29,355 nucleotides of DNA from an uncultured Oscillospiraceae bacterium (GTDB lineage: Bacteria > Bacillota > Clostridia > Oscillospirales > Oscillospiraceae), in NCBI GenBank assembly GCA_934597535.1, contig CAKTRT010000012.1, positions 1 to 29,355 on the forward strand. Reading direction: 5' to 3'. The number at the start of each line of letters is the position of its first letter. Position 1 is the first letter of the stretch. Made by a program: the position numbers and the translations under genes. Shown here one piece after another: positions 1 through 5,905 of this stretch. The notes below the pieces were generated by a model, which was not told the origin of the DNA, did not search any database, and saw nothing but the letters and a program-made list of their open reading frames with translations.

Positions 1-2
1 AT

Positions 3-110
3 GCGAAGGTCATCAACGGTATGACCGAGACCACCTTCGAGCCCAGCGCTACCCTGACCCGCGCGCAGATCGCCAAGGTCCTCTATCAGCTTAACCTGAT
101 CGAGAAGTAA
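3..110 (+). CDS. C-terminal end of an SLH-domain protein (partial)
   Basis: Only the last 35 codons are present, ending in TAA at 108-110. The translated tail has the closing half of an S-layer homology repeat: a G-x-T-E-T-T-F-x-P stretch followed by T-R-A-Q-I-A-K-V-L-Y, the usual SLH ending in which a threonine/arginine pair starts the last helix. SLH repeats bind pyruvylated wall polysaccharide and hold exported proteins on the cell surface. What lies upstream of the repeat is outside the window, so the enzymatic or structural role is unknown. The second SLH protein in the window is the lysozyme at 13873-15897. Confidence 0.8.
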   Translation, partial: AKVINGMTETTFEPSATLTRAQIAKVLYQLNLIEK

Positions 111-129
111 GTCCCCGGCACAAAATGAC

Positions 130-167
130 AAAAAGGCTCCGCACCGAGAGGTGCGGAGCCTTTTTGT
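130..167. terminator. Bidirectional intrinsic terminator
   Basis: A perfect 11-bp GC-rich stem (135-145 with 150-160), loop GAGA, is flanked by AAAAA on the left and TTTTTGT on the right. It can end the SLH gene on the plus strand and ygfK on the minus strand, since the two genes converge here. Confidence 0.93.
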
Positions 168-181
168 GCCGCTGCATCAAT

Positions 182-206
182 GGAGCCGGTGCGCAGCACC
201 GGCTCC
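182..206. repeat. GC-rich hairpin downstream of ygfK
   Basis: Perfect 11-bp inverted repeat (182-192 with 196-206) around GCA, between the ygfK stop and the terminator. There is no T-run next to it, so it is more likely an RNA 3'-end stabilising hairpin or a chance palindrome than a terminator. Confidence 0.6.
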
Positions 207-228
207 GTTGATCTTGATTGCCTGAGGC

Positions 229-3177
229 TTACAGGTACAGATAGCTGTACTTGTCGCGGAGGGTGAGGATCAGCGCTTCCAGCTCGACCGGCAGGTCATT
301 GTCGCAGGAGCCGAGATCGTATTCCTTCACCTCGGTAAGGCGCAGGCGGATCCTGTCGCCGCCGAGGAACAGCACGCCTGCATTCTCGCTCTCGTCCATA
401 TCCTCCTTCGTCTGGAAGAGGGTGAACTTGTCGTGGCAGGGCTCGCTGGCATAGGGGCAGAACTGCGTGCAGTTGCCGCACTCGTTGCACATCTTGTCCA
501 CGTGCACGATCTGGTGCGAGCCGTCGGCCATTTTGATGACGACGTTCGCGCGGTTCGGGCAGGAATCGACGCAGTTTTCGCACACGGTGGAGCACTGCAG
601 GCAGCGCTCGCCGTCACAATGGCACTTGCTTGCCATCGAGAGGATGCCCTTCTTGGCCTGCGCGTCGAACTCGGTCACATCGGCCTCTGCGGGGATGTCA
701 TAGACGTGCGGGTGACCGACGACGACCTCGGCAAAGCGCGCAGCGTCGGCGATACCCTCGACCACGGTGGCGGGGCCGCGGTGTGCGTCGCCCGCGCAGT
801 ACACACCGGGGATATTTGTCTCAAACGAGGGGCCCTTGCGGCCCATCTCGATGCCGTTCGCGGCCATCAGCTCGGCGTCCACCTGCTCGCCGACGGCGGA
901 GATGACCATGTCGCAGGGGATGGTGAACTGCTCGCCGGACTTGACGGGGCTGCGGCGGCCGGTCTCGTCCGGCTCGCCGAGGATCATCCTGTCGCACAGG
1001 AGCTTTCCGCGGCTCTGCTTGACGGGCGCGGCCAGCTCGACGAACTCGACGCCCTCGTCGATGGCGAGCTGGAGCTCGTGCTCATCGGCGGGCATGAATT
1101 TCTTCGTGCGGCGATAGAGGATGGTCGCGTGCGCGCCCATGCGCTTTGCAACGCGGGCGGCATCCATCGCGGTGTTGCCCGCGCCGACGACGACGATGTT
1201 GCCGCTCAGGCACGGCTTGACCTGCTTTTTCATCTTCTTCATCCACTCGATGACGCCCTGCACGTTGCCCTCGATATCAAGCTTGCCGGGCTTCCATGCG
1301 CCGGTGGCCATCAGGATGTGGGTGTAGCCCATCTTCTTGAGCTGCTCGACGGACGGGGCGCTCTTCCCGAGCTTGACTTCGACGCCGTAGCGCTCCATGA
1401 GCGCGACGTCCTTGTCGATGGCGTTGTCGCTGATGCGGAAGGCGGGGATGACGTAGCGCGGCACACCGCCGAGCTTGCGCTCACGCTCGAAGATCGTGGT
1501 GGGCACGCCCTCGCGGCCAAGGAAGTACGCCGCGGCGATACCGGTCGGGCCGCCGCCGACGATGGCGACCTTCTTATCCTCGACCGGCTCAGGCATACGG
1601 AGGGAGGCCATGAGGGCATTGTAGCCCTTTTCGGCGGCTAAGAGCTTCGTGTCGCGGATGCGGACGGACTCATCGTAGAAGTTGCGCGAGCACTTGCCCT
1701 GGCAGCGGTGCGCGCAGATGGTGCCGGTGATGAACGGCAGAGCGTTCTTCTCGGTGATGAGCTTGAGGGCTGGGGCGTAAAGCCCCTTGCGGCACAGCTC
1801 GAGATATTCGGGGATGTCCTGCTCGATCGGGCAGCCGCCCTTGCAGGGAGCTGTAAAGCAGTCGAGCCATGGCACCTGCTCTTCGCTCTTGCGGGAGGGC
1901 AGGGGCTTGATGGGCTTTAAGTGGTGGAAGTCGTGCAGGGCAGAGGCCGCGAGATCGGAGATCGCGGCGGGATCGTTGCCCGCAAAGGCGCGGTAGGGCA
2001 TTCCCTCCACCTTTTCGACCATCTGATGCAGGCGGTTATAGCCGCCGGGCTTCAGGATGGTGGTGGCGACGGTGATGGGCCAGATGCCTGCGGCAAACAG
2101 CTTGTCGCAGTTGAAGAAGTCTGCACCGCCCGCGAACGAGATGCGCATCTTGCCGTCAAACTGGCGGGAGATGCGATTGCACATCTCGATCGTCAGCGGG
2201 AAGAGGCTGCGGCCGGACATGTACATTTCCTCGTTGGGAAGCTCGCCGCGCGTCGTGTCGACGGGGAAGGTGTTGGAGAGCTTGAGGCCGAATTCGAGAT
2301 CCTGCTTGTCCGCAAGCTTTTGCAGCCGCTCGAACATCGGGACGGCGTCCTCCCACTGGAGGTCCTCGTTGAAGTGGTGCTCATCGAAGACGATGTAGTC
2401 ATAGCCCATGGAATCGAGGATGCTGCGCGCGGTCTTGTAGCCGAGAATGGTCGGGTTGCACTTGACGAAGGTGTGCAGATGCTTTTCCTTGAGAAGATAG
2501 CTTGCGATGCGCTCGATCTCCTGCGGCGGGCAGCCGTGGAGCGTGGAGAGCGTAACGGAGCGGGAAACATTGGGGGAGATCGAGGCGATGAAGTCCTTTT
2601 CCTCGGGGAAGAGCTCGGTCAGGACTTTTTTACATTCCTTGAACTGCGCGGTCTTGCCCGCGTCCATCATGTTGTTGATATAGGTGTTGACCTTGCGGCC
2701 CTTGATGCCGTCCAGGTCATAGCCGACGGACATATTGAACACGAACCCGTCGGGATCGCCGAAGCCGTAGACCTTGCTCATGACCTTGAGCGCGCACCAG
2801 GCCTTGATGTACTCGTCCTGCGCCTGCGGCACGGTTAGCTCGGTGGACCACTCCTGGTTGTAGCCCTCATCGGCGGCGAGGATGCAGGGGCGGGGGACGC
2901 AGGCGGCGAGCTCCGCGCCATCCATCTTCTGGACGGTCTTGACCTCAAAAAAGCGCGCGCCCGCGGCGTAGGCCGCGATGATGTTCTGTGCGAGCTGGCT
3001 GTTGGGGCCGGCGGCGGGGCCAAACGGCGTTTCGATGCGCTCGCCGAAGATCGGCAGGCTCTTGCCGTCGGCATGATAATGCTTGTGAACGCCGAACACG
3101 TCGCCGCACTGGGCATATTCGGTCGTGACCCAGTTCATCAGAGCATTGAACGGAATGGGATACATTTTTTCAGACAT
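229..3177 (-). CDS. ygfK: YgfK-type iron-sulfur flavoprotein (putative selenate reductase subunit family)
   Basis: 982 residues (E. coli YgfK is about 1030). Domains in order: a dihydroorotate-dehydrogenase-like barrel (~1-430); a cysteine cluster C440/C445/C449 with C488/C492/C496, as in the glutamate synthase small subunit; an FAD site G541-x-G-x-x-G546; an NAD(P) site GAGNTA (665-670); and a C-terminal ferredoxin region with C852-C873 and a classic CxxCxxCxxxCP at 897-908. So it should pass electrons between a pyridine nucleotide, FAD and several Fe-S clusters in the cytosol. The family is named for selenate reduction in E. coli but sits in anaerobic purine/urate-breakdown clusters with ssnA. 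The start at 3177 has AAGGAG 12 bases upstream; an upstream in-frame extension to 3282 has no family similarity. It follows ssnA on the same strand after a 395-base gap rich in inverted repeats. The true electron acceptor is unknown. Confidence 0.93.
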   Translation of the reverse strand: MSEKMYPIPFNALMNWVTTEYAQCGDVFGVHKHYHADGKSLPIFGERIETPFGPAAGPNSQLAQNIIAAYAAGARFFEVKTVQKMDGAELAACVPRPCILAADEGYNQEWSTELTVPQAQDEYIKAWCALKVMSKVYGFGDPDGFVFNMSVGYDLDGIKGRKVNTYINNMMDAGKTAQFKECKKVLTELFPEEKDFIASISPNVSRSVTLSTLHGCPPQEIERIASYLLKEKHLHTFVKCNPTILGYKTARSILDSMGYDYIVFDEHHFNEDLQWEDAVPMFERLQKLADKQDLEFGLKLSNTFPVDTTRGELPNEEMYMSGRSLFPLTIEMCNRISRQFDGKMRISFAGGADFFNCDKLFAAGIWPITVATTILKPGGYNRLHQMVEKVEGMPYRAFAGNDPAAISDLAASALHDFHHLKPIKPLPSRKSEEQVPWLDCFTAPCKGGCPIEQDIPEYLELCRKGLYAPALKLITEKNALPFITGTICAHRCQGKCSRNFYDESVRIRDTKLLAAEKGYNALMASLRMPEPVEDKKVAIVGGGPTGIAAAYFLGREGVPTTIFERERKLGGVPRYVIPAFRISDNAIDKDVALMERYGVEVKLGKSAPSVEQLKKMGYTHILMATGAWKPGKLDIEGNVQGVIEWMKKMKKQVKPCLSGNIVVVGAGNTAMDAARVAKRMGAHATILYRRTKKFMPADEHELQLAIDEGVEFVELAAPVKQSRGKLLCDRMILGEPDETGRRSPVKSGEQFTIPCDMVISAVGEQVDAELMAANGIEMGRKGPSFETNIPGVYCAGDAHRGPATVVEGIADAARFAEVVVGHPHVYDIPAEADVTEFDAQAKKGILSMASKCHCDGERCLQCSTVCENCVDSCPNRANVVIKMADGSHQIVHVDKMCNECGNCTQFCPYASEPCHDKFTLFQTKEDMDESENAGVLFLGGDRIRLRLTEVKEYDLGSCDNDLPVELEALILTLRDKYSYLYL

Positions 3178-3270
3178 AAGGGGGTGCTCCTTTCGTTTGA
3201 GTGCCGCAAAGGCGGCGGGAAAGTGGAGGCACGGGCCTCCGGCGGTGCCGCAGGTGCTGCGGCGGGAGAT

Positions 3271-3311
3271 CAAAGGGGCCATTCTCTTTGCAAAAGAGAA
3301 TGGCCCCTTTG
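3271..3311. repeat. Perfect 19-bp inverted repeat, 3-base loop
   Basis: Arms 3271-3289 and 3293-3311 are exact reverse complements around GCA. A degenerate relative of the inner half lies at 3349-3368. It lacks a T-tract on either side, so it is not a standard terminator. It could be a dispersed palindromic repeat unit or an RNA-processing hairpin in the ssnA-ygfK message. Confidence 0.85.
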
Positions 3312-3474
3312 GAACCCCAAGAGAAAGCTGCGGGGTGCGCGGGGTGAATTACTCTTTTGCAGAGAATGACGGCGTTTGGATCGTTACGATTTGGGTTGCT
3401 TCTGTCTCCGCTGTCGCTGGCTGGATGTAGATGATGGCCTCTGCCGTTGGAAGCAGGGGACTGTCAATGAATCA

Positions 3475-3505
3475 TTTTTTGTGACGACATGTGCGTCACA
3501 AAAAA
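3475..3505. repeat. 12-bp inverted repeat TTTTTTGTGACG / CGTCACAAAAAA
   Basis: Arms 3475-3486 and 3494-3505 pair perfectly over a 7-base loop. The T-run lies in the 5' arm on both strands, so neither orientation gives a normal hairpin followed by T. Its function is not clear. Confidence 0.65.
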
Positions 3506-3554
3506 CACCTATCGCGGAGCGCGCGTCGAGCGGGCGAGGCGCGAAGCGGAGTGT

Positions 3555-3591
3555 GAATCCACAGAAAATATATCAATATTTTCTGTGATTC
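3555..3591 (-). repeat. Hairpin overlapping the ssnA stop codon
   Basis: Arms 3555-3571 and 3576-3591 pair with a single bulged base around ATCA. The ssnA stop (3573-3575) lies in the loop. No U-tract follows, so it probably acts in the RNA (stability, processing or partial termination before ygfK). Confidence 0.6.
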
Positions 3592-4916
3592 AGGTCGCCC
3601 CAGAGCTTCTTGGCGGCCTCAAGGATGTGGGCGTTTTCGGCCTCTTCGTCGATGCCGATAAGCTTGCGGTCGAGCATGAGCACCTTGCCGGCGGCGATGG
3701 TCGTCTCAACCTGGCGGCCCGTCATGCCGAAAATCATGTGGCCGTCGATATTCTCGTCGGAGAACGGTGTGAACGGCTTATAGTCCATGACGATGATGTC
3801 CGCCGCGGCGCCGGGCTTCAGCACGCCGAGCGTGTCGGGGAAGTATCGTTCGCCGATCTTCGCGTTGTTCTTGAAGAGCATGTCCGTCACCTCGCACCAG
3901 CCAACGTTCGGCAGGCAGTTCTGGCTGCGCTGGGAACAGAGGGCGACCTTGAGGGACTCGAGCATATCGTTCGTGTAAGCGTCGGTGCCCATGCCGAGGA
4001 GGATGCCGCGCTTGTAGAGCTGGAGCACGGGGCAGATGCCGATGGCGTTGCCCATGTTGGACTCGGGATTGTTCACGACCATCGTGCCCGTCTCCTTGAT
4101 GATGTCCATCTCGGCGGAGTTGACGTGGATGCAGTGGCCGAGGATGGTCTTGGGGCCGAGGATGCCGTGATCCTGCAAGCGCTGCACGGGACGGCGGCCG
4201 TAGTTCTGGAGGGAGTCGTACACGTCGTTCATGCCCTCGGAGACGTGGATGTGATAACCCGTGCGGCCGTTGTTGGCTGCCACCATGCGGTCGAAGGTCT
4301 TATCCGAAATGGTGAACAGCGCGTGGCCGCCGAACATCGCCGCGAGCATCGGGTCCTTATTCTTTTCGCACTCGGTGATAAAATCGGCGTTCTCCTGAAT
4401 GGCCTGTAAGCACTTCTCCTCGCCGTCGCGGTCGCTGACCTCATAGCACAGGCAGGAGCGAAGGCCCAGGCGCTTGCTTTCTTCTGCGATCGTGTGGAGC
4501 GTTCCGGGGATCTCACCGTAAGAGGCGTGATGGTCGAAGATTGTCGTCACGCCCTGCTTGATGGAATCCATGTAGAGCGCGGTGGCGGACGCCTTTGTGC
4601 CGTCCATCATCAGATGGCGGTCGATGGCCCACCACGTGCCGTCGAGGACTTCATAGAAGTTCGTCGGGTTGTTGCCGACGATGGAAAGGCCGCGGGCGAG
4701 GGCAGAATAGATGTGGGTGTGCGCGTTGATGAACGCGGGCATGATGACGCCGCCTTTGGCGTTGATGATCTCGGCGTCGGGATATTTCGCACGAAGGGCC
4801 GCCTCCTCGCCGACTTCGGCGATCTTCGCGCCCTCGTAGGCGACGGCGCCATGCTCGTAGTAGCCCCGGCCTTCCGCGTCGCGGGTGATGAGCCGTCCGT
4901 TGGTGATAAGCTTCAT
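3573..4916 (-). CDS. ssnA: SsnA-type amidohydrolase (putative aminohydrolase)
   Basis: 447 residues, the normal length of SsnA (about 440). Metal-dependent amidohydrolase fold: H66-T-H68 after a small beta domain, H224 in a YHIHVSEG stretch, H261 in LGHCIHV, and the catalytic aspartate D312 in GTDAYTN. Relatives deaminate or dechlorinate ring compounds such as guanine, adenosine derivatives and triazines; the exact substrate of SsnA is not settled. It is regularly found beside ygfK in gene sets for anaerobic urate/purine use, as here. The start at 4916 is preceded by a strong AAGGAGG eight bases upstream; the open frame extends to 5063 but that part overlaps the folded leader. Expression is probably controlled by the leader and terminator at 4987-5085. 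Confidence 0.93.
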   Translation of the reverse strand: MKLITNGRLITRDAEGRGYYEHGAVAYEGAKIAEVGEEAALRAKYPDAEIINAKGGVIMPAFINAHTHIYSALARGLSIVGNNPTNFYEVLDGTWWAIDRHLMMDGTKASATALYMDSIKQGVTTIFDHHASYGEIPGTLHTIAEESKRLGLRSCLCYEVSDRDGEEKCLQAIQENADFITECEKNKDPMLAAMFGGHALFTISDKTFDRMVAANNGRTGYHIHVSEGMNDVYDSLQNYGRRPVQRLQDHGILGPKTILGHCIHVNSAEMDIIKETGTMVVNNPESNMGNAIGICPVLQLYKRGILLGMGTDAYTNDMLESLKVALCSQRSQNCLPNVGWCEVTDMLFKNNAKIGERYFPDTLGVLKPGAAADIIVMDYKPFTPFSDENIDGHMIFGMTGRQVETTIAAGKVLMLDRKLIGIDEEAENAHILEAAKKLWGDLNHRKY

Positions 4917-4986
4917 GGGGAAACCTCCTTCAGTGTGCAGTCCGGTGCGCTGGCCGCCCGCCGCCGGATACGGCGCTGCGGGGAAC

Positions 4987-5104
4987 AAAAAAAGCGCTTC
5001 TCCGTACAGGCCAGAAAACACGCTCTCCCGCAGGAGAGATAGTTCAGCCCGTGCGCGAAGCACTTCGTTGCAGCTACCGGTACAATATTGACAAAATTAT
5101 TTTA
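4987..5104 (-). promoter_or_regulatory. Candidate riboswitch/attenuator leader of ssnA-ygfK
   Basis: Read on the minus strand. A TAAAAT -10-like box (5104-5099; I see no good -35) would start RNA near 5092. The RNA can then form P1 (5083-5077 with 5010-5004, one mismatch), P2 (GTGC 5063-5060 with GCAC 5054-5051) and P3 (a perfect 6-bp stem, 5038-5033 with 5028-5023, loop UGCG): a three-way junction. Overlapping the closing strand of P1 is a second hairpin (5021-5013 with 5001-4994, one bulged base and two wobbles) followed at once by seven U residues (4993-4987), an intrinsic terminator 70 bases before the ssnA start. P1 and the terminator should compete, suggesting ligand-controlled antitermination. 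The junction bases do not match the purine riboswitch consensus or any other class I can recall. Function is inferred. Confidence 0.5.
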
Positions 5105-5127
5105 CAGGAATCGAGAACAAAATGCAC

Positions 5128-5444
5128 GTTTTTTCCGTCTAAGACAATGTAGAAAATAGAAAAGAAATTTTGTGCATTCTGCTGCGAGACGGAAAAGTGC
5201 CCCGCAGCGGCCGTGTAAGCCCCGCCAACACCTGCACCTTCTGGAACAGGTGGGTCGCCTCTGTCCGGTTTTACTGCTTCCAACATCCAGCCGCAGATGG
5301 CAGCCGGGAGGCCTGCAAACCACCGGAGCGTACCGGCGTCCCTTATGACGAAATGTGGGTTTATAAAGAACTTATCACGAACCCCGCAGGGCAGCTTCAG
5401 TTTACCGCATGCGGCGGGAGAAACCCGTCGCAACAGGGGGGAGC
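5128..5444. other. Intergenic stretch without recognisable gene
   Basis: About 320 bases between the ssnA promoter region and the DUF1292 gene. A 119-codon minus-strand frame crosses it and runs into the ssnA leader, but it has no ribosome binding site and no family resemblance, so I do not call it. No clear terminator for the DUF1292 gene is visible. Confidence 0.5.
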
Positions 5445-5738
5445 TTATTCCTCGTCTGCGAGGATCTGCTCCATGAACTGATCGTAAACGGCGTTCAGCT
5501 CGTCCTCGTCGTCGATGGTGACGAGCATCTCCTCACCGTTTTCCATTTGGCTTTTCAGGATGATGAGACCGTATTCCTCTTCGCTCTCCTCATCCTCCTC
5601 GGAGCCCTCTTCGATCACGGGAAAGAACGCCATATAGGTCGTGCCATTGGCTTCGAGCGCATCGACGTATTCAAGCTCCACGTCGTTGCCCTCGTCATCG
5701 GTCAGCGTGATGAAGTTGGGGCCGAAATCCTCACTCAT
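5445..5738 (-). CDS. DUF1292 (YrzB-like) small acidic protein
   Basis: 97 residues, very acidic, with a run of Glu/Asp around residues 43-55. The order of segments (F-I-T-L-T-D-D-E-G, then V-E-L-E-Y, then F-F-P-V, then an acidic loop, then Y-G-L-I-I-L-K, and a final helix ending in D-Q-F-M-E) is that of the DUF1292/UPF0473 family found across Firmicutes and about 90-100 residues long. The family role is unknown. The start at 5738 has AGGAGG ten bases upstream, and a good promoter lies at 5771-5799. It is transcribed divergently from the penicillin-binding protein gene. In many Firmicutes this family sits next to alaS and yrrK homologues, which are not seen here. Confidence 0.85.
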   Translation of the reverse strand: MSEDFGPNFITLTDDEGNDVELEYVDALEANGTTYMAFFPVIEEGSEEDEESEEEYGLIILKSQMENGEEMLVTIDDEDELNAVYDQFMEQILADEE

Positions 5739-5770
5739 GCGGGGACACCTCCTGATCGTTTCTACATCAC

Positions 5771-5799
5771 AGTATAACGCACCGGAAGACAAATTGCAA
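5771..5799 (-). promoter_or_regulatory. Sigma-A type promoter for the DUF1292 gene
   Basis: On the minus strand, -35 TTGCAA (5799-5794), 17-bp spacer, -10 TATACT (5776-5771). The start codon is about 33 bases downstream of the -10 box. Confidence 0.8.
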
Positions 5800-5816
5800 G
5801 ACAAGATACGCAGCAC

Positions 5817-5848
5817 TTGACAGCTATGCTATACTATATTCTGTATTA
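5817..5848 (+). promoter_or_regulatory. Promoter for the penicillin-binding protein gene
   Basis: A perfect -35 TTGACA (5817-5822) is followed by an AT-rich run. The best -10 at 17-18 bp spacing is TCTGTA/CTGTAT (5840-5846), so the -10 is imperfect and the exact start uncertain. The palindrome at 5861-5878 sits just downstream. Confidence 0.55.
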
Positions 5849-5860
5849 GCATGTACAGTT

Positions 5861-5878
5861 ATGCGGACATGTCCGCAT
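5861..5878. promoter_or_regulatory. 18-bp perfect palindrome before the PBP gene, candidate operator
   Basis: ATGCGGACATGTCCGCAT is its own reverse complement, 12-30 bases downstream of the predicted -10 and 28 bases before the start codon. Position and symmetry fit a dimeric repressor site or a 5'-UTR hairpin. No regulator gene is adjacent. Confidence 0.55.
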
Positions 5879-5905
5879 GTTTCACTACCGCAGAGGAGGC
5901 GCTTT

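Larger units (their letters stand above)
3178..3572. other. 395-base ssnA-ygfK gap, no gene, several inverted repeats
   Basis: No credible coding region was found on either strand. The gap holds a 19-bp perfect inverted repeat (3271-3311), a looser related copy around 3349-3368, a 12-bp inverted repeat with A/T ends (3475-3505) and a hairpin overlapping the ssnA stop. I saw no clear promoter for ygfK, so it is probably read through from ssnA. The hairpins may adjust relative expression or be old mobile repeats. Confidence 0.6.

Noticed and set aside
433..1641. 402-codon plus-strand open frame
   Set aside because: Lies antisense within ygfK, whose domains and motifs are unmistakable. It has low-complexity Ala/Asp/Val/Leu composition typical of a GC-rich shadow frame.
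3413..3465. Possible short repeat shared with 5270-5310 (GGCTGGATGT and TTGGAAGCAG)
   Set aside because: Only two ~10-base matches with different spacing; too little to call a repeat without a genome search.
4987..5085. Glycine or purine riboswitch reading of the ssnA leader
   Set aside because: A GGAGAG string and a three-way junction are present, but the conserved core bases of those classes (for example CCGAAGG, or the purine J2/3 and J3/1 bases) are missing.
5074..5433. 119-codon minus-strand open frame upstream of ssnA
   Set aside because: No ribosome binding site, no recognisable family, and it overlaps the folded ssnA leader.
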